A stretch of 64,000 bases of DNA from Iodobacter fluviatilis. GTDB taxonomy: Bacteria > Pseudomonadota > Gammaproteobacteria > Burkholderiales > Chitinibacteraceae. Below are positions 1-8,585 of this stretch, piece by piece. Both the position numbers and the translations under genes were made by a program. The notes under the pieces were generated by a model. The model saw only the letters and a list, made by a program, of their open reading frames with translations. It did no database searches and was not told the origin of the DNA. The DNA lies in the NCBI RefSeq assembly GCF_900451195.1, contig NZ_UGHR01000001.1:2604001-2668000 (forward strand), given 5' to 3'. The number at the start of each line of letters is the position of its first letter. The first letter of the stretch is position 1.

Positions 1-252
1 CCCACTATTGCGCTGTTTAACAGCCGCAATATCGGCAAGCGCATGGATTTTGATATTGATATTGCGGTGCGTCTGTACTGGCGCGGCATGCCCGTCATCA
101 ACCAGCCTACTAAAGTGACCTATCCCAGCGACGGCGTATCTCACTTTAAAACCCTGCTGGATAATGTACTGATCTCACGCATGCACGCACGGCTGTTTGC
201 AGGCATGTTGCTGCGCTCCCCGCTGCTCATCTGGAGAAAGTTTGCCTCGTGA
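1..252 (+). CDS. Glycosyltransferase family 2, C-terminal end (partial)
   Basis: The gene enters from the left edge; only its last 83 codons are visible and its frame is open from base 1. The visible part (…NSRNIGKRMDFDIDIAVRLYWRGMPV…) looks like the tail of a family 2 glycosyltransferase, a class regularly found in aryl-polyene clusters, ahead of the acyltransferase. Its stop overlaps the GTG start of the next gene at 249, so both belong to one operon. The catalytic part lies outside the window, so the family call leans on context. Confidence 0.6.
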   Translation, partial: PTIALFNSRNIGKRMDFDIDIAVRLYWRGMPVINQPTKVTYPSDGVSHFKTLLDNVLISRMHARLFAGMLLRSPLLIWRKFAS

Positions 253-1208
253 GCGCACCATCACAACACTCAGTAAAATCACAACAACACTGGGCAGACA
301 TTAGCGAAAACACCTTTATTGCAGGTATCTGGCTGCTTTTTTGGGTGCATAAGCTCCTAGGTCGCTGGCCGTTCCGGCTTTGTCTTTATCCGGTGATTAC
401 CGTGCAATGGTTAAGCCGCCCGGCCTTACGCCACGCATCGATGCAATATTTGCAACGTCTGGAGGCCGCTACAGGCGCGCTGGGCCATGCTGCAAGCTGG
501 CGAGACAGCCTGAAACACCTCGCACTTTTTGCCGAAACGATGCTGGATAAGCTACTGGCCGTTTCTGGCCGCTATCAGTTTAGCAATGTCAGCACAGAAG
601 GCCGTGAAGCGTTTTACACCACCGCAGAGCAGGGTTTGGGTGGCGTTATTATCACCGCCCACTTGGGATGCCTTGAGCTTTGCCGCGCCATGGCCGAGGA
701 CACCGGCAAGATTCGCCTCAATATTCTGGTGCACACTCGCCACGCTAGGCAATTTAACCAGCTCTTAAAACGGCTTAATCCTGATAACGACTTACAACTG
801 ATCGAAGTCTCGGAAGTCGGTCCTGCAACCGCCGTCTTGCTGGCCGAAAAAATAGCCGCCGGTGAATATATTGTCATTGCTGGCGACCGGATTCCCGTCT
901 TTGCCAGCCAAACCGTACAAGCCGATTTTTTAGGCCAAAGCGCGCCTTTTCCAGCGGGCCCTTACATCCTAGCCAGCCTCTTAAAGTGCCCGCTCTATTT
1001 ACTGGGCTGCACCCACGCAGGACGTGGCTACCACATTCATTTTGAAACACTGGCCAATCGGGTGATTTTGCCACGAGGCCAACGTCAGGACGCGATGGCA
1101 GGCTATGCAGCGCAATACGCCCAAGCCATTACCGCACTCCTCAAACGCTCGCCCTACGACTGGTTTAACTTTTTTGCCTTTTGGGATCAGACACATGACA
1201 AACACTAA
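249..1208 (+). CDS. Lysophospholipid/lauroyl acyltransferase-type protein of the aryl-polyene cluster
   Basis: 319 residues beginning at a GTG that overlaps the preceding stop. The protein has the LpxL/HtrB-like acyltransferase pattern: an N-terminal hydrophobic stretch, then GVIITAHLGCLELCRAM around residues 130-147, which carries the H-x4-E type active-site motif (HLGCLE). Members of this family in aryl-polyene clusters are thought to move the finished polyene or a fatty acyl chain onto a lipid anchor at the inner membrane. The end overlaps the ammonia-lyase start by 14 bases, which suggests translational coupling. Family call is firm; the exact acceptor is unknown. Confidence 0.8.
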   Translation: MSAPSQHSVKSQQHWADISENTFIAGIWLLFWVHKLLGRWPFRLCLYPVITVQWLSRPALRHASMQYLQRLEAATGALGHAASWRDSLKHLALFAETMLDKLLAVSGRYQFSNVSTEGREAFYTTAEQGLGGVIITAHLGCLELCRAMAEDTGKIRLNILVHTRHARQFNQLLKRLNPDNDLQLIEVSEVGPATAVLLAEKIAAGEYIVIAGDRIPVFASQTVQADFLGQSAPFPAGPYILASLLKCPLYLLGCTHAGRGYHIHFETLANRVILPRGQRQDAMAGYAAQYAQAITALLKRSPYDWFNFFAFWDQTHDKH

Positions 1209-2739
1209 GCCTGCCATCACGTTCGATGGCACACGATTATGCATCGAAGACATTGTTGCGATCTCCCTGAAAAAATCATCTGCGGTGCTGTCAGGCGAGC
1301 CGAAATTTCGCCAGCGCATCCAAAAAGGCGCTGATTTTTTAGACAAGCTCCTGCGTGAAGACGGCGTCATTTATGGCGTGACCACCGGCTACGGCGACTC
1401 TTGCACCGTGACCATTCCTCCCGAGCTGATCAGCGAGCTGCCGCATCATCTTTACACCTATCACGGCTGCGGTGCCGGGCGCTTTTTAACACAGGAAGAA
1501 ACCCGTGCCGTACTGGCCACGCGGCTGGCGTCTTTATCGCAAGGCATGTCGGGCGTCAGCATTGCTCTGCTTGATCAGCTGGAAACCTTACTCAAACACG
1601 ACATCCTGCCGCTGATTCCGGCAGAAGGCTCGGTCGGGGCCAGCGGCGATTTAACGCCCTTGTCATACGTCGCTGCCGTACTGTGCGGCGAGCGGGAAGT
1701 GATGTATCGCGGCGAGCGCCGCAATGCCAGCGATGTCTTTGCCGAATTGGAAATCCAGCCACTGCGCCTGCGCCCAAAAGAAGGCCTTGCCATGATGAAT
1801 GGCACGGCGGTGATGACTGCACTGGCCTGCCTTGCATGGCAGCGTGCTGATTACCTTTGCAAGCTTGCGGCAAGGCTCACCGCCATGAATGTGGTGGCCA
1901 GCGCGGGAAATAGCAACCATTTTGATGAAACGCTTTTTGCCGTTAAACCGCACGCCGGCCAGCAAGCCGTGGCGGCCCGCATCCGTAATGATCTGGCCAG
2001 CCCGCGGCCCAGCCGCAATGACGAGCGGCTGCAGGATCGCTATTCCCTGCGCTGCGCCCCGCATGTGATTGGCGTACTGGAAGACGCACTGCCATTTTTC
2101 AGAACACTGATCGAAAATGAGCTGAACAGCGCCAACGACAACCCAATTATCGACGCTGAAAACGAGCGCGTTTTACACGGCGGGCATTTCTACGGCGGGC
2201 ATATTGCCTTTGCCATGGACAGCCTAAAAAACACCGTGGCCAATCTGGCCGATTTGCTCGACCGCCAGCTGGCGCTGCTCGTTGATACCCGATTCAACCA
2301 CGGTCTGCCGTCTAATCTGTCCGGCTGCACCGGTCCGCGCGCAGCAATTAACCATGGCTTAAAAGCACTGCAAATCAGCGTATCTGCCTGGACCGCCGAA
2401 GCGCTGAAACAAACCATGCCCGCCTCGGTATTCAGCCGCTCTACCGAATGCCACAATCAGGATAAAGTCAGCATGGGCACGATTGCAGCACGCGATGCCT
2501 TACGCGTACTGGAGCTGACCGAGCAAGTGGTCGCCGCCATGTTGATTGCTGCCCGTCAGGGTATTGCGCTGCGCCGCCGTATTGATCCAGCGCTGCAGCT
2601 GCCAGAAGCACTTGCAGCCATGCAGGCGGATCTGGAAGACCGCATCCCATTGCTGGTAGAAGACCGCGCTTTAGATAAGGAGCTACAAGCCTTGATCCTG
2701 GATATTCGCGCAGAAGTCTGGACCTTGTATGCCAAATAA
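1195..2739 (+). CDS. Aromatic amino acid ammonia-lyase (HAL/TAL family)
   Basis: 514 residues from ATG 1195. The MIO-forming triad is visible as A149-S150-G151 followed by D152 (ASGDLTPLSYV), the hallmark of histidine/phenylalanine/tyrosine ammonia-lyases. At the substrate-selectivity position, where HAL has Ser-His, this protein has Tyr-His (LYTYHGCGAG). The kept histidine fits tyrosine better than histidine as substrate, but this is inference. In a flexirubin/aryl-polyene setting the expected role is to turn tyrosine into 4-coumarate as starter unit. The start lies inside the acyltransferase end and the stop overlaps the thioesterase start. Confidence 0.85.
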   Translation: MTNTKPAITFDGTRLCIEDIVAISLKKSSAVLSGEPKFRQRIQKGADFLDKLLREDGVIYGVTTGYGDSCTVTIPPELISELPHHLYTYHGCGAGRFLTQEETRAVLATRLASLSQGMSGVSIALLDQLETLLKHDILPLIPAEGSVGASGDLTPLSYVAAVLCGEREVMYRGERRNASDVFAELEIQPLRLRPKEGLAMMNGTAVMTALACLAWQRADYLCKLAARLTAMNVVASAGNSNHFDETLFAVKPHAGQQAVAARIRNDLASPRPSRNDERLQDRYSLRCAPHVIGVLEDALPFFRTLIENELNSANDNPIIDAENERVLHGGHFYGGHIAFAMDSLKNTVANLADLLDRQLALLVDTRFNHGLPSNLSGCTGPRAAINHGLKALQISVSAWTAEALKQTMPASVFSRSTECHNQDKVSMGTIAARDALRVLELTEQVVAAMLIAARQGIALRRRIDPALQLPEALAAMQADLEDRIPLLVEDRALDKELQALILDIRAEVWTLYAK

Positions 2740-3166
2740 ACCCACCCATCCCTGCCTCAGCATCGAGATTGCGCTCAGCCCAGCTTTTCACGATCTGGAT
2801 CCGATGGATATCGTCTGGCACGGCAATTATCCCAAATATCTGGAAATTGCCCGCTGCGCGCTGCTCAGCCAATTTAATTACGATTATCCGCAAATGAAAG
2901 CATCCGGCTATGCATGGCCGATTGTGGATATGCGGCTGAAATACGTTAAACCGGCCCGTTTTGAGCAAAAGCTCATCGTGCGCGCCGAAATTACAGAGTG
3001 GGAAAGCCGCTTAAAGATTAATTACCTGATTAAAGATGCGGTCAGTGGCCAGAAAATCAATCAGGCCCATACCATACAGGTAGCTGTCGATATGAATACG
3101 GGTGAAATGCAATATGTTTGCCCGGCGATTCTTTGGGAGCGGCTTGGGGTGGAGGAGCCGCAATAA
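2729..3166 (+). CDS. 4HBT-family acyl-ACP/acyl-CoA thioesterase
   Basis: 145 residues with a hot-dog fold signature: DLDPMDIVWHGNYPKYLEIARCALL near residues 22-44 carries the D-x-(M)-x-H-x-N-Y pattern of 4-hydroxybenzoyl-CoA-type thioesterases. In aryl-polyene clusters such an enzyme (ApeK-like) probably edits or releases acyl chains from the carrier protein. ATG overlaps the ammonia-lyase stop by 11 bases, so it is read in the same operon. Confidence 0.8.
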   Translation: MPNKPTHPCLSIEIALSPAFHDLDPMDIVWHGNYPKYLEIARCALLSQFNYDYPQMKASGYAWPIVDMRLKYVKPARFEQKLIVRAEITEWESRLKINYLIKDAVSGQKINQAHTIQVAVDMNTGEMQYVCPAILWERLGVEEPQ

Positions 3167-3183
3167 TGTTAAATAATTTAAGT

Positions 3184-3300
3184 GCCTCCGGCACCGTATT
3201 TAGGGCGGGAGGCCCCCGCTTGGGACTCGCTTTTCTTGAACGGCCTAGAAAAGTAAGCAAAAGAAAGCCGCCCCGCTTGTTCCTCGCTCGGCGAAATACA
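3184..3300. repeat. Possible inserted repetitive sequence upstream of the LolA-like gene
   Basis: Between the thioesterase stop and the signal-peptide region of the next gene lies GC-rich, purine-biased sequence (CGCTTTTCTTGAAC, then AAAAGTAAGCAAAAGAAAG) unlike the compact overlaps elsewhere in this operon. It resembles the dispersed intergenic sequence around a CTTTTCTTG/AAAGTAAGCAAAAG motif that I recall from many proteobacterial genomes. It stays open in the frame of the LolA-like gene but encodes low-complexity basic sequence, so I read it as an insertion, not coding. No second copy is in the window. Confidence 0.35.
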
Positions 3301-3342
3301 GTGGACCCAAAAAACACCAGTGCAACGATTGCAGAATTTATT

Positions 3343-3981
3343 TTGTGGATTAGAAATCGATGCAAAACAATAACCGTAGTTCATTTTCTTACGATCTTTT
3401 TGCTCGCTATTTTTACCATCAGCAGCCATGCCGCTGACTTAGCAAGCAGCGTTAAAGAGCGCCTGATTCAGCCAGAAATTTTGCGGGGTGATTTTGAGCA
3501 AAACAAACAGGTGAGTGGTTTTAAAAAACCGTTGCTATCACGTGGTGATTTTTTAGTCGCGCGAGATTTGGGGGTGTTTTGGCGCACCAAAACGCCTTTT
3601 GCCAGCTCCCTTAAGCTAAGCCGTGATGAAATTGTGGCCAAGCAAGATGGCGCAGTGGCTTTTCGCCTGAGCGCCAGCAAAGAGCCATCCGTACGGATGA
3701 TTAATGGCCTGCTGTTTTCTTTAATGAATGGCGATATCGGCAGCTTAGGCGAGTTATTTAAGATTGAAGGCAGTGTAAGCGGCAAATCATGGCAACTTAC
3801 GCTCACCCCAAAGCAAGCGGCGCTTAGCAAAATCATGCGTAAGATCGAGCTATCTGGCGATCAATTTGTCCGCCGTATTTTGCTCGACGAAGCCAATAAC
3901 GATCAGACTTTGATCCGCTTTACCGCCCAAAACACCGAACCTGCCACACTCAGCAGCGAGGAGCGTGCTCGTTTTGAGTAA
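3343..3981 (+). CDS. LolA-like outer-membrane lipoprotein carrier protein of the aryl-polyene cluster (start uncertain)
   Basis: About 212 residues. The mature part begins after a clear signal peptide (TVVHFLTIFLLAIFTISSHA) and shows the LolA-like pattern: RGDFEQNKQVSGFKKPLLSRGDF, then GVFWRTKTPF. It probably carries the lipidated polyene or a lipoprotein across the periplasm to the outer membrane, working with the MMPL exporter that follows. The start is unclear: there is no ATG in frame near the signal peptide. TTG 3343 gives a normal signal peptide and GTG 3301 is the next alternative; neither has a good ribosome site. The frame stays open further upstream through a probably inserted repeat. 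The end overlaps the MMPL gene by 17 bases. Confidence 0.7.
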   Translation: MWIRNRCKTITVVHFLTIFLLAIFTISSHAADLASSVKERLIQPEILRGDFEQNKQVSGFKKPLLSRGDFLVARDLGVFWRTKTPFASSLKLSRDEIVAKQDGAVAFRLSASKEPSVRMINGLLFSLMNGDIGSLGELFKIEGSVSGKSWQLTLTPKQAALSKIMRKIELSGDQFVRRILLDEANNDQTLIRFTAQNTEPATLSSEERARFE

Positions 3982-6307
3982 TCAGGCATCCATCCGGCTA
4001 CTGGCTAAAGTCTGGCTGCTGATCGTGCTCGCCTTTACCGGGCATAATCTTTATCTGTGGTCCGGCCATTTGCAGCTGGATACCGATATCCTCGCCATGC
4101 TGCCGCAAGATGAGCGCGACCCGACGGTGCAAAATGCCACACGGCAACTCAGCGACTCGGCATCTAAACGGGTGGTGGTGCTGATCGGCGGGCAGACTTG
4201 GGAAAGAGCGTCTGCCGCAGCCGACGCTTACGCCGCATCCTTGCTAGAAAGCAAGCTACCGCTCGCATTACGCTACAAAATGGGCGATGAAAGTGAATGG
4301 CTTAGTTTTTTTACCCCGCACCGCAATCAGCTGCTGAGCGCAACCCAACGCCAGCAACTTACAAGCACCAGCAGTGATGAGCTGGCCCAGCGCGCCGTTG
4401 CCGCACTGTATCAGCCCGGCATCGGCATGCCCCGTTTGGGCGAGTGGAAAGATGATCCACTGAATTTACTTGGCGCATGGCTGGGAGAGCGGGCGGCAGA
4501 AAGCAAAGTCCGTATCCGTGACGGACGCTTATCGCTGAGCACTTCGTCCCCATCTGGCGAGGCTTTCTATGTTTTGCTGACGCTGGAGCAAAATGGCCCG
4601 GCGTTTTCAGTGAAAGCGCAGCAGGCACTCATTCCGGCACTGGATGCGGCCAAAGCCGCCGCACTCAAAACTCAGCCTGAAGTGCAAGTTTTAAGCGTTG
4701 GCGTGCCCTTACACGCCGCAGCTGCAGCCAGCCAGGCCGAACGCGAAGTCCATACCATTGGGATCGGCTCAATGATCGGCATTGTACTGCTCACCGTATT
4801 TGCCTTTAGCGCCCTCCGCCCGCGTATTTTAGTGACGATTTCAATTGCCATTGGCCTGCTCGCTGCTATTTCGGTGTGTACGCTATTATTTGGTCGCCTG
4901 CATTTAATTACCCTTGTTTTCGGGGCCAGCTTGGTTGGGGTGGCCGAAAACTACGGCAGTAATTATTTCAGCAGCCGCCAGGGCCGCCCCGCAGCAGAGC
5001 GCTGGGCCATGCTCAAAGCACAGTCGCCCGTGATGTGGCTGGCGATGCTCACCACCGCCATCGGTTATTTACTGCTGGCGCTCACCCCTTTCCCAGGCCT
5101 GCGGCAAATTGCCGTTTTCTCGGCCACGGGCCTGCTGGCCGCTTTTGTCACCGTGATGTGGTGGTTTCCGCTGTTTGATAAAGGGGAAATGAAACACACC
5201 CGCCTGTCCCTTTGGATAGGCTCACGCCGCGCACTCTGGCCCAGCCTAGGGCGCAATCGTTTAACGCTGATATTGAGCTTAATCGTGGCAATCACCTTGC
5301 TTTGGGGTGGCTTATCCATCAAAAGCAACGACGATGTGCGGCTCTTGCAAAGCTCGCCTCCCGCACTGATCGCCCAGCAAATTAAAGTCAGCCAGCTGCT
5401 TGATTTACCCAGCCCCGCGCAATTTTATTTAATTCGCGGCGCAAGCATCGAAGCCGTCCTGCAGCAAGAAGAAGCGCTCAAAACTAGGCTTGCACCTCTG
5501 ATAGACAAAGGCAGCATCAATGGCTATCAGGCCATCAGCGACTGGGTTCCTTCCTTAGCGCAGCAAGCAGCAAACCAAGCACTGGTAGAACGCGTGGTGT
5601 TTAGCGAGCAAGGCGTGCTGTCCAAGGCCAGCCTGGCATTGGGCGAAGCGCTGACGCCAGCGTTCAAAACTACCGCGCCACTTTTGATTGCGGACTGGCT
5701 GGCGGCTCCTGTTTCAGAACCCCTACGCCATCAGTGGCTGGGGAAGTTTGAAAACGGCTACGCCAGCGTGATGCTGCTGCGTGGCGTCAGTAAACCAGCG
5801 CAGCTTGCAGAGCTGGCGGCGATTGCCCCCAGCGTGGCAGGCGTGCGCTGGGTAGATAAAGTCGCCGAAGTCTCCACCGTTATGGGCCGCTACCGGGTGC
5901 TGATGGCTTGGGTAATAGCGCTCAGCTATCTGCTGGTTTTTGCCGCGCTCAGCTACCGCTTTGGCAGGCAGGCATGGCGGGCGCTACTGCCCACCTTGCT
6001 CGCCAGTGGTCTGGCCTTAGCCATTCTGGCACTGCTGGGCCAGCCCCTGCAGTTATTCAATATTTTGGCGCTGCTGCTGATTTTAGGCATGGGCGTGGAT
6101 TATGGGATTTTCCTGCTGGAAAACCCCGATCGCCAAGCAACAAGACCGTTTTTATCGGTCACGCTGGCGGCCGCCTCTACCCTGCTTGCTTTTGGCTTAC
6201 TGGCGCTCTCCGCCACCCCTGCATTGCATGCCTTTGGCCTGACCATGCTACTGGGCATCGGACTTTCCTGGCTTTTCACCCCTGCATTTATGCCAACTAC
6301 AAAATAA
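3965..6307 (+). CDS. MMPL/RND-superfamily exporter
   Basis: 780 residues starting at GTG 3965. The layout is MMPL-like: one N-terminal membrane helix (LLAKVWLLIVLAFTGHNLYL), a large periplasmic domain, a five-helix bundle around residues 260-400, a second periplasmic domain, and a second bundle at about residues 640-775 that includes the GMGVDYGIF motif typical of RND/MMPL transporters. In aryl-polyene clusters this protein (ApeM-like) exports the pigment precursor. It sits between the LolA-like carrier and a small membrane protein. Confidence 0.88.
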   Translation: MLVLSNQASIRLLAKVWLLIVLAFTGHNLYLWSGHLQLDTDILAMLPQDERDPTVQNATRQLSDSASKRVVVLIGGQTWERASAAADAYAASLLESKLPLALRYKMGDESEWLSFFTPHRNQLLSATQRQQLTSTSSDELAQRAVAALYQPGIGMPRLGEWKDDPLNLLGAWLGERAAESKVRIRDGRLSLSTSSPSGEAFYVLLTLEQNGPAFSVKAQQALIPALDAAKAAALKTQPEVQVLSVGVPLHAAAAASQAEREVHTIGIGSMIGIVLLTVFAFSALRPRILVTISIAIGLLAAISVCTLLFGRLHLITLVFGASLVGVAENYGSNYFSSRQGRPAAERWAMLKAQSPVMWLAMLTTAIGYLLLALTPFPGLRQIAVFSATGLLAAFVTVMWWFPLFDKGEMKHTRLSLWIGSRRALWPSLGRNRLTLILSLIVAITLLWGGLSIKSNDDVRLLQSSPPALIAQQIKVSQLLDLPSPAQFYLIRGASIEAVLQQEEALKTRLAPLIDKGSINGYQAISDWVPSLAQQAANQALVERVVFSEQGVLSKASLALGEALTPAFKTTAPLLIADWLAAPVSEPLRHQWLGKFENGYASVMLLRGVSKPAQLAELAAIAPSVAGVRWVDKVAEVSTVMGRYRVLMAWVIALSYLLVFAALSYRFGRQAWRALLPTLLASGLALAILALLGQPLQLFNILALLLILGMGVDYGIFLLENPDRQATRPFLSVTLAAASTLLAFGLLALSATPALHAFGLTMLLGIGLSWLFTPAFMPTTK

Positions 6308-6311
6308 GAAA

Positions 6312-6581
6312 ATGATCCTGACACTTAACCGCTTTATTTTTCAAAACCTACGCACCATTGAGATGATCGGGGTGCTGATGCGTATTTTCAGCTTCAGCCT
6401 GGTTAGCTGGCGGGGCCCGGCCAGCCCATTTATGCTTATCTGGAGCCTGAACACCATCGACGCCATCATGCTGGCTTGGTGCTCGGCGTTAAAACGCGAT
6501 TCTGCTTACACCTTATTATATGGATTCTGGATTATTGTCGGCCTGATCGGCATCTTAAGAGCAGGGCAGTTTATTCATTGA
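6312..6581 (+). CDS. Small membrane protein of the aryl-polyene cluster
   Basis: 89 residues with two hydrophobic stretches (around residues 40-58 and 67-83). It begins 4 bases after the exporter stop. I do not recognise a named family; short membrane proteins of this kind are found in aryl-polyene clusters, so an accessory role in export or assembly is the simplest reading. Confidence 0.6.
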   Translation: MILTLNRFIFQNLRTIEMIGVLMRIFSFSLVSWRGPASPFMLIWSLNTIDAIMLAWCSALKRDSAYTLLYGFWIIVGLIGILRAGQFIH

Positions 6582-6651
6582 GTTGGTCAGCGCACCCCTA
6601 GCCCGCTTAGCAGAACAAAAACAAAACCTAAAAATACAGAAGAGAAATGAA

Positions 6652-7875
6652 ATGCGTATTGAACACACAGAAATACTGATTATCGGCGCGGGCCCTTCCG
6701 GCTCGGTGGCGGCAGGCTTATTGCGTAAGCAAGGCCGTCATGTGCTGATCATTGAAAAAGAAGTGTTTCCACGATTTTCGATTGGCGAAAGCCTGTTACC
6801 ACAAAGCATGGAATACATCGAAGCGGCCGGTTTTTTACAAGATGTGATTGAAGCAGGCTTCCAGTATAAAAACGGCGCGGCCTTTGTACGGGGCGAGCAA
6901 TCCACTGCTTTTGATTTCAGAGATAAATTTTCTCCAGGCTGGGGCACCACTTACCAGGTACAGCGTGGCAACTTTGACCATGTGCTGGCCAAAGCTGCCG
7001 AAAAAGCAGGTGCGGCGATTCGCTACCAGCAGCAAGTTACCACCATCGACCTTGATGGTGATCAGCCTTTAATTACCGTGCAATCTGCCACAGAAACCTA
7101 TCAAATCAGCGCCCGCTTTTTACTGGATGCCAGTGGCTTTGGCCGGATTCTGCCCCGCCTACTTAAGCTGGAAACCCCTTCGGATTTCCCCGTGCGTGGC
7201 GCTTACTTTACCCATATTGAAGATCGCATTTCAAAAGAAGGCTTTGATCGCAATAAAATCCTAGTCAGCGTGCACCCCGATCACAACGATGTATGGTTCT
7301 GGACCATTCCTTTTTCCAATGGCCGCTGCTCACAAGGCGTAGTCGCTAGGCCAGAATTTCTAGAAAAATATCAGGGCAGCGAAACCGAGCGCTTACAGGC
7401 CATTATTGCCGAAGTACCTACCCTGTCAGCCGTGCTTAAAAACGCCATTTGGGATACCCCGGCCCGCCAGCTGATTGGTTATTCTGCCAATGTCAGCAGC
7501 TTATACGGCAAAGGCTTTGCCTTGCTGGGCAATGCGGGCGAGTTTCTGGACCCGGTATTCTCCAGCGGTGTCACCATCGCGGTAAAATCAGCAGCCCTTG
7601 CCGCCGCAGCGATTGAGCGCGAATTTGCAGGTGAAACGGTTAATTGGCAGAGCGATTATGCAGATCCGCTGAAAGCAGGCGTCGATGCATTCAGGGCCTT
7701 TGTCAGCAGCTGGTATGAAGGTGGCTTTCAGGATGTAATTTTCCATCAGAATCAGTCTACAGACGTGCGCCGGATGATTTCCGCTATTTTGGCGGGCTAC
7801 GCATGGGATTTAAACAATCCCTATGTGGCGCAACCTAAGCGCTTAAAAACGCTGGAGCAATTGTGCGCGGCTTAA
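6652..7875 (+). CDS. FAD-dependent oxidoreductase (tryptophan-halogenase-like/geranylgeranyl-reductase-like)
   Basis: 407 residues from ATG 6652; an upstream in-frame extension to 6583 adds poorly structured sequence and is rejected. The N-terminal FAD-binding motif is IIGAGPSGSVAAG, followed by the ERxxxPRxxxGES-like element (EKEVFPRFSIGESL) seen in flavin-dependent halogenases and related monooxygenases. The GxxGxxxDP element (GNAGEFLDPVFSSG) binds the flavin later in the chain. The halogenase WxWxIP motif appears only as VWFWTIPFSNG. Known clusters use such enzymes to modify the aromatic head group. Whether this one halogenates, hydroxylates or oxidises cannot be told. Confidence 0.8.
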   Translation: MRIEHTEILIIGAGPSGSVAAGLLRKQGRHVLIIEKEVFPRFSIGESLLPQSMEYIEAAGFLQDVIEAGFQYKNGAAFVRGEQSTAFDFRDKFSPGWGTTYQVQRGNFDHVLAKAAEKAGAAIRYQQQVTTIDLDGDQPLITVQSATETYQISARFLLDASGFGRILPRLLKLETPSDFPVRGAYFTHIEDRISKEGFDRNKILVSVHPDHNDVWFWTIPFSNGRCSQGVVARPEFLEKYQGSETERLQAIIAEVPTLSAVLKNAIWDTPARQLIGYSANVSSLYGKGFALLGNAGEFLDPVFSSGVTIAVKSAALAAAAIEREFAGETVNWQSDYADPLKAGVDAFRAFVSSWYEGGFQDVIFHQNQSTDVRRMISAILAGYAWDLNNPYVAQPKRLKTLEQLCAA

Positions 7876-8408
7876 TTGTCCTCCTTGCCTTGCTTGGGGG
7901 CTGCGCCAGTGAAGTGCCTGAGACTCGCTTACCTACTTTACGCTTACCCCCTGCCGCCTTCGCAGGATCGGTGAGTCTGACGCAAAGACTAAGCGTTTCG
8001 GCCTTACCAGCCAACAGCAGCCCGCCCAAGACCTTGGATGCCTTACTGGAAATAAGCCCGGAGCAAGTCCAGCTAGCAGGCTTTGCCCTGGGGCAGCGTA
8101 TTTTAACGGTAAGCTGGGATGGCCAATCGCTAACAAGCAGCCGTCACGCCCTGCTGCCCAAAGAGGTGGATGAGCAGCGCGTACTGCGTGATGTGCAACT
8201 GGTGTACTGGCCGCTCGCCACCATTCAGGCGGCTTTACCTGCGGGCTGGACGCTCAGTGAAGAAGGCGGCATCCGCACACTGACGCAAGGACAGCAAACC
8301 ATCATCACCATCCGCTATCACGCAGAGCCCCGCTGGACAGGGCAAGCTGATATAGAAAACACGCTTGAGCACTACCGGCTAGTGATTGACTCAAAAGAAA
8401 CACCTTAA
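7863..8408 (+). CDS. DUF3261 lipoprotein of the aryl-polyene cluster
   Basis: 181 residues from GTG 7863, overlapping the flavoprotein stop by 13 bases. The N-terminus ends in the lipobox LLGG-C (Cys around residue 14), so it should be lipidated and sit in the inner or outer membrane. Length and composition fit DUF3261, a family regularly found with aryl-polyene genes. Its function is unknown; an outer-membrane acceptor for the pigment moved by the LolA-like protein is plausible. Confidence 0.7.
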   Translation: MRGLIVLLALLGGCASEVPETRLPTLRLPPAAFAGSVSLTQRLSVSALPANSSPPKTLDALLEISPEQVQLAGFALGQRILTVSWDGQSLTSSRHALLPKEVDEQRVLRDVQLVYWPLATIQAALPAGWTLSEEGGIRTLTQGQQTIITIRYHAEPRWTGQADIENTLEHYRLVIDSKETP

Positions 8409-8545
8409 ACCCAAAGATCTGCAAACACAGAGAACCGTGAAAACACAAAGCACACAGAGAAAACGCAAGAAACGTTTTTCTCAAGGTTGCTTCTGAGTGC
8501 TGTTTTTAAATACTGTGGTCCCTGTATCTGCAGACCTGAGGTTTC
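8409..8545. repeat. Degenerate member of the ACACAGAG intergenic repeat family
   Basis: This gap carries scattered CACAGAG motifs on the left (AAACACAGAG, GCACACAGAG) and CTGTG-type motifs on the right, as in the better copies at 10,266, 15,260 and 15,892. It is degenerate, so boundaries are approximate. Confidence 0.4.
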
Positions 8546-8585
8546 TAACAGGAATATGCATTTTGTTACTTGATAGCCATACACG

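Noticed and set aside
3359..3433. ATG at 3359 as start of the LolA-like gene
   Set aside because: It is in another frame and stops after about 24 codons; using it would need a frameshift within the signal peptide, for which there is no other sign.
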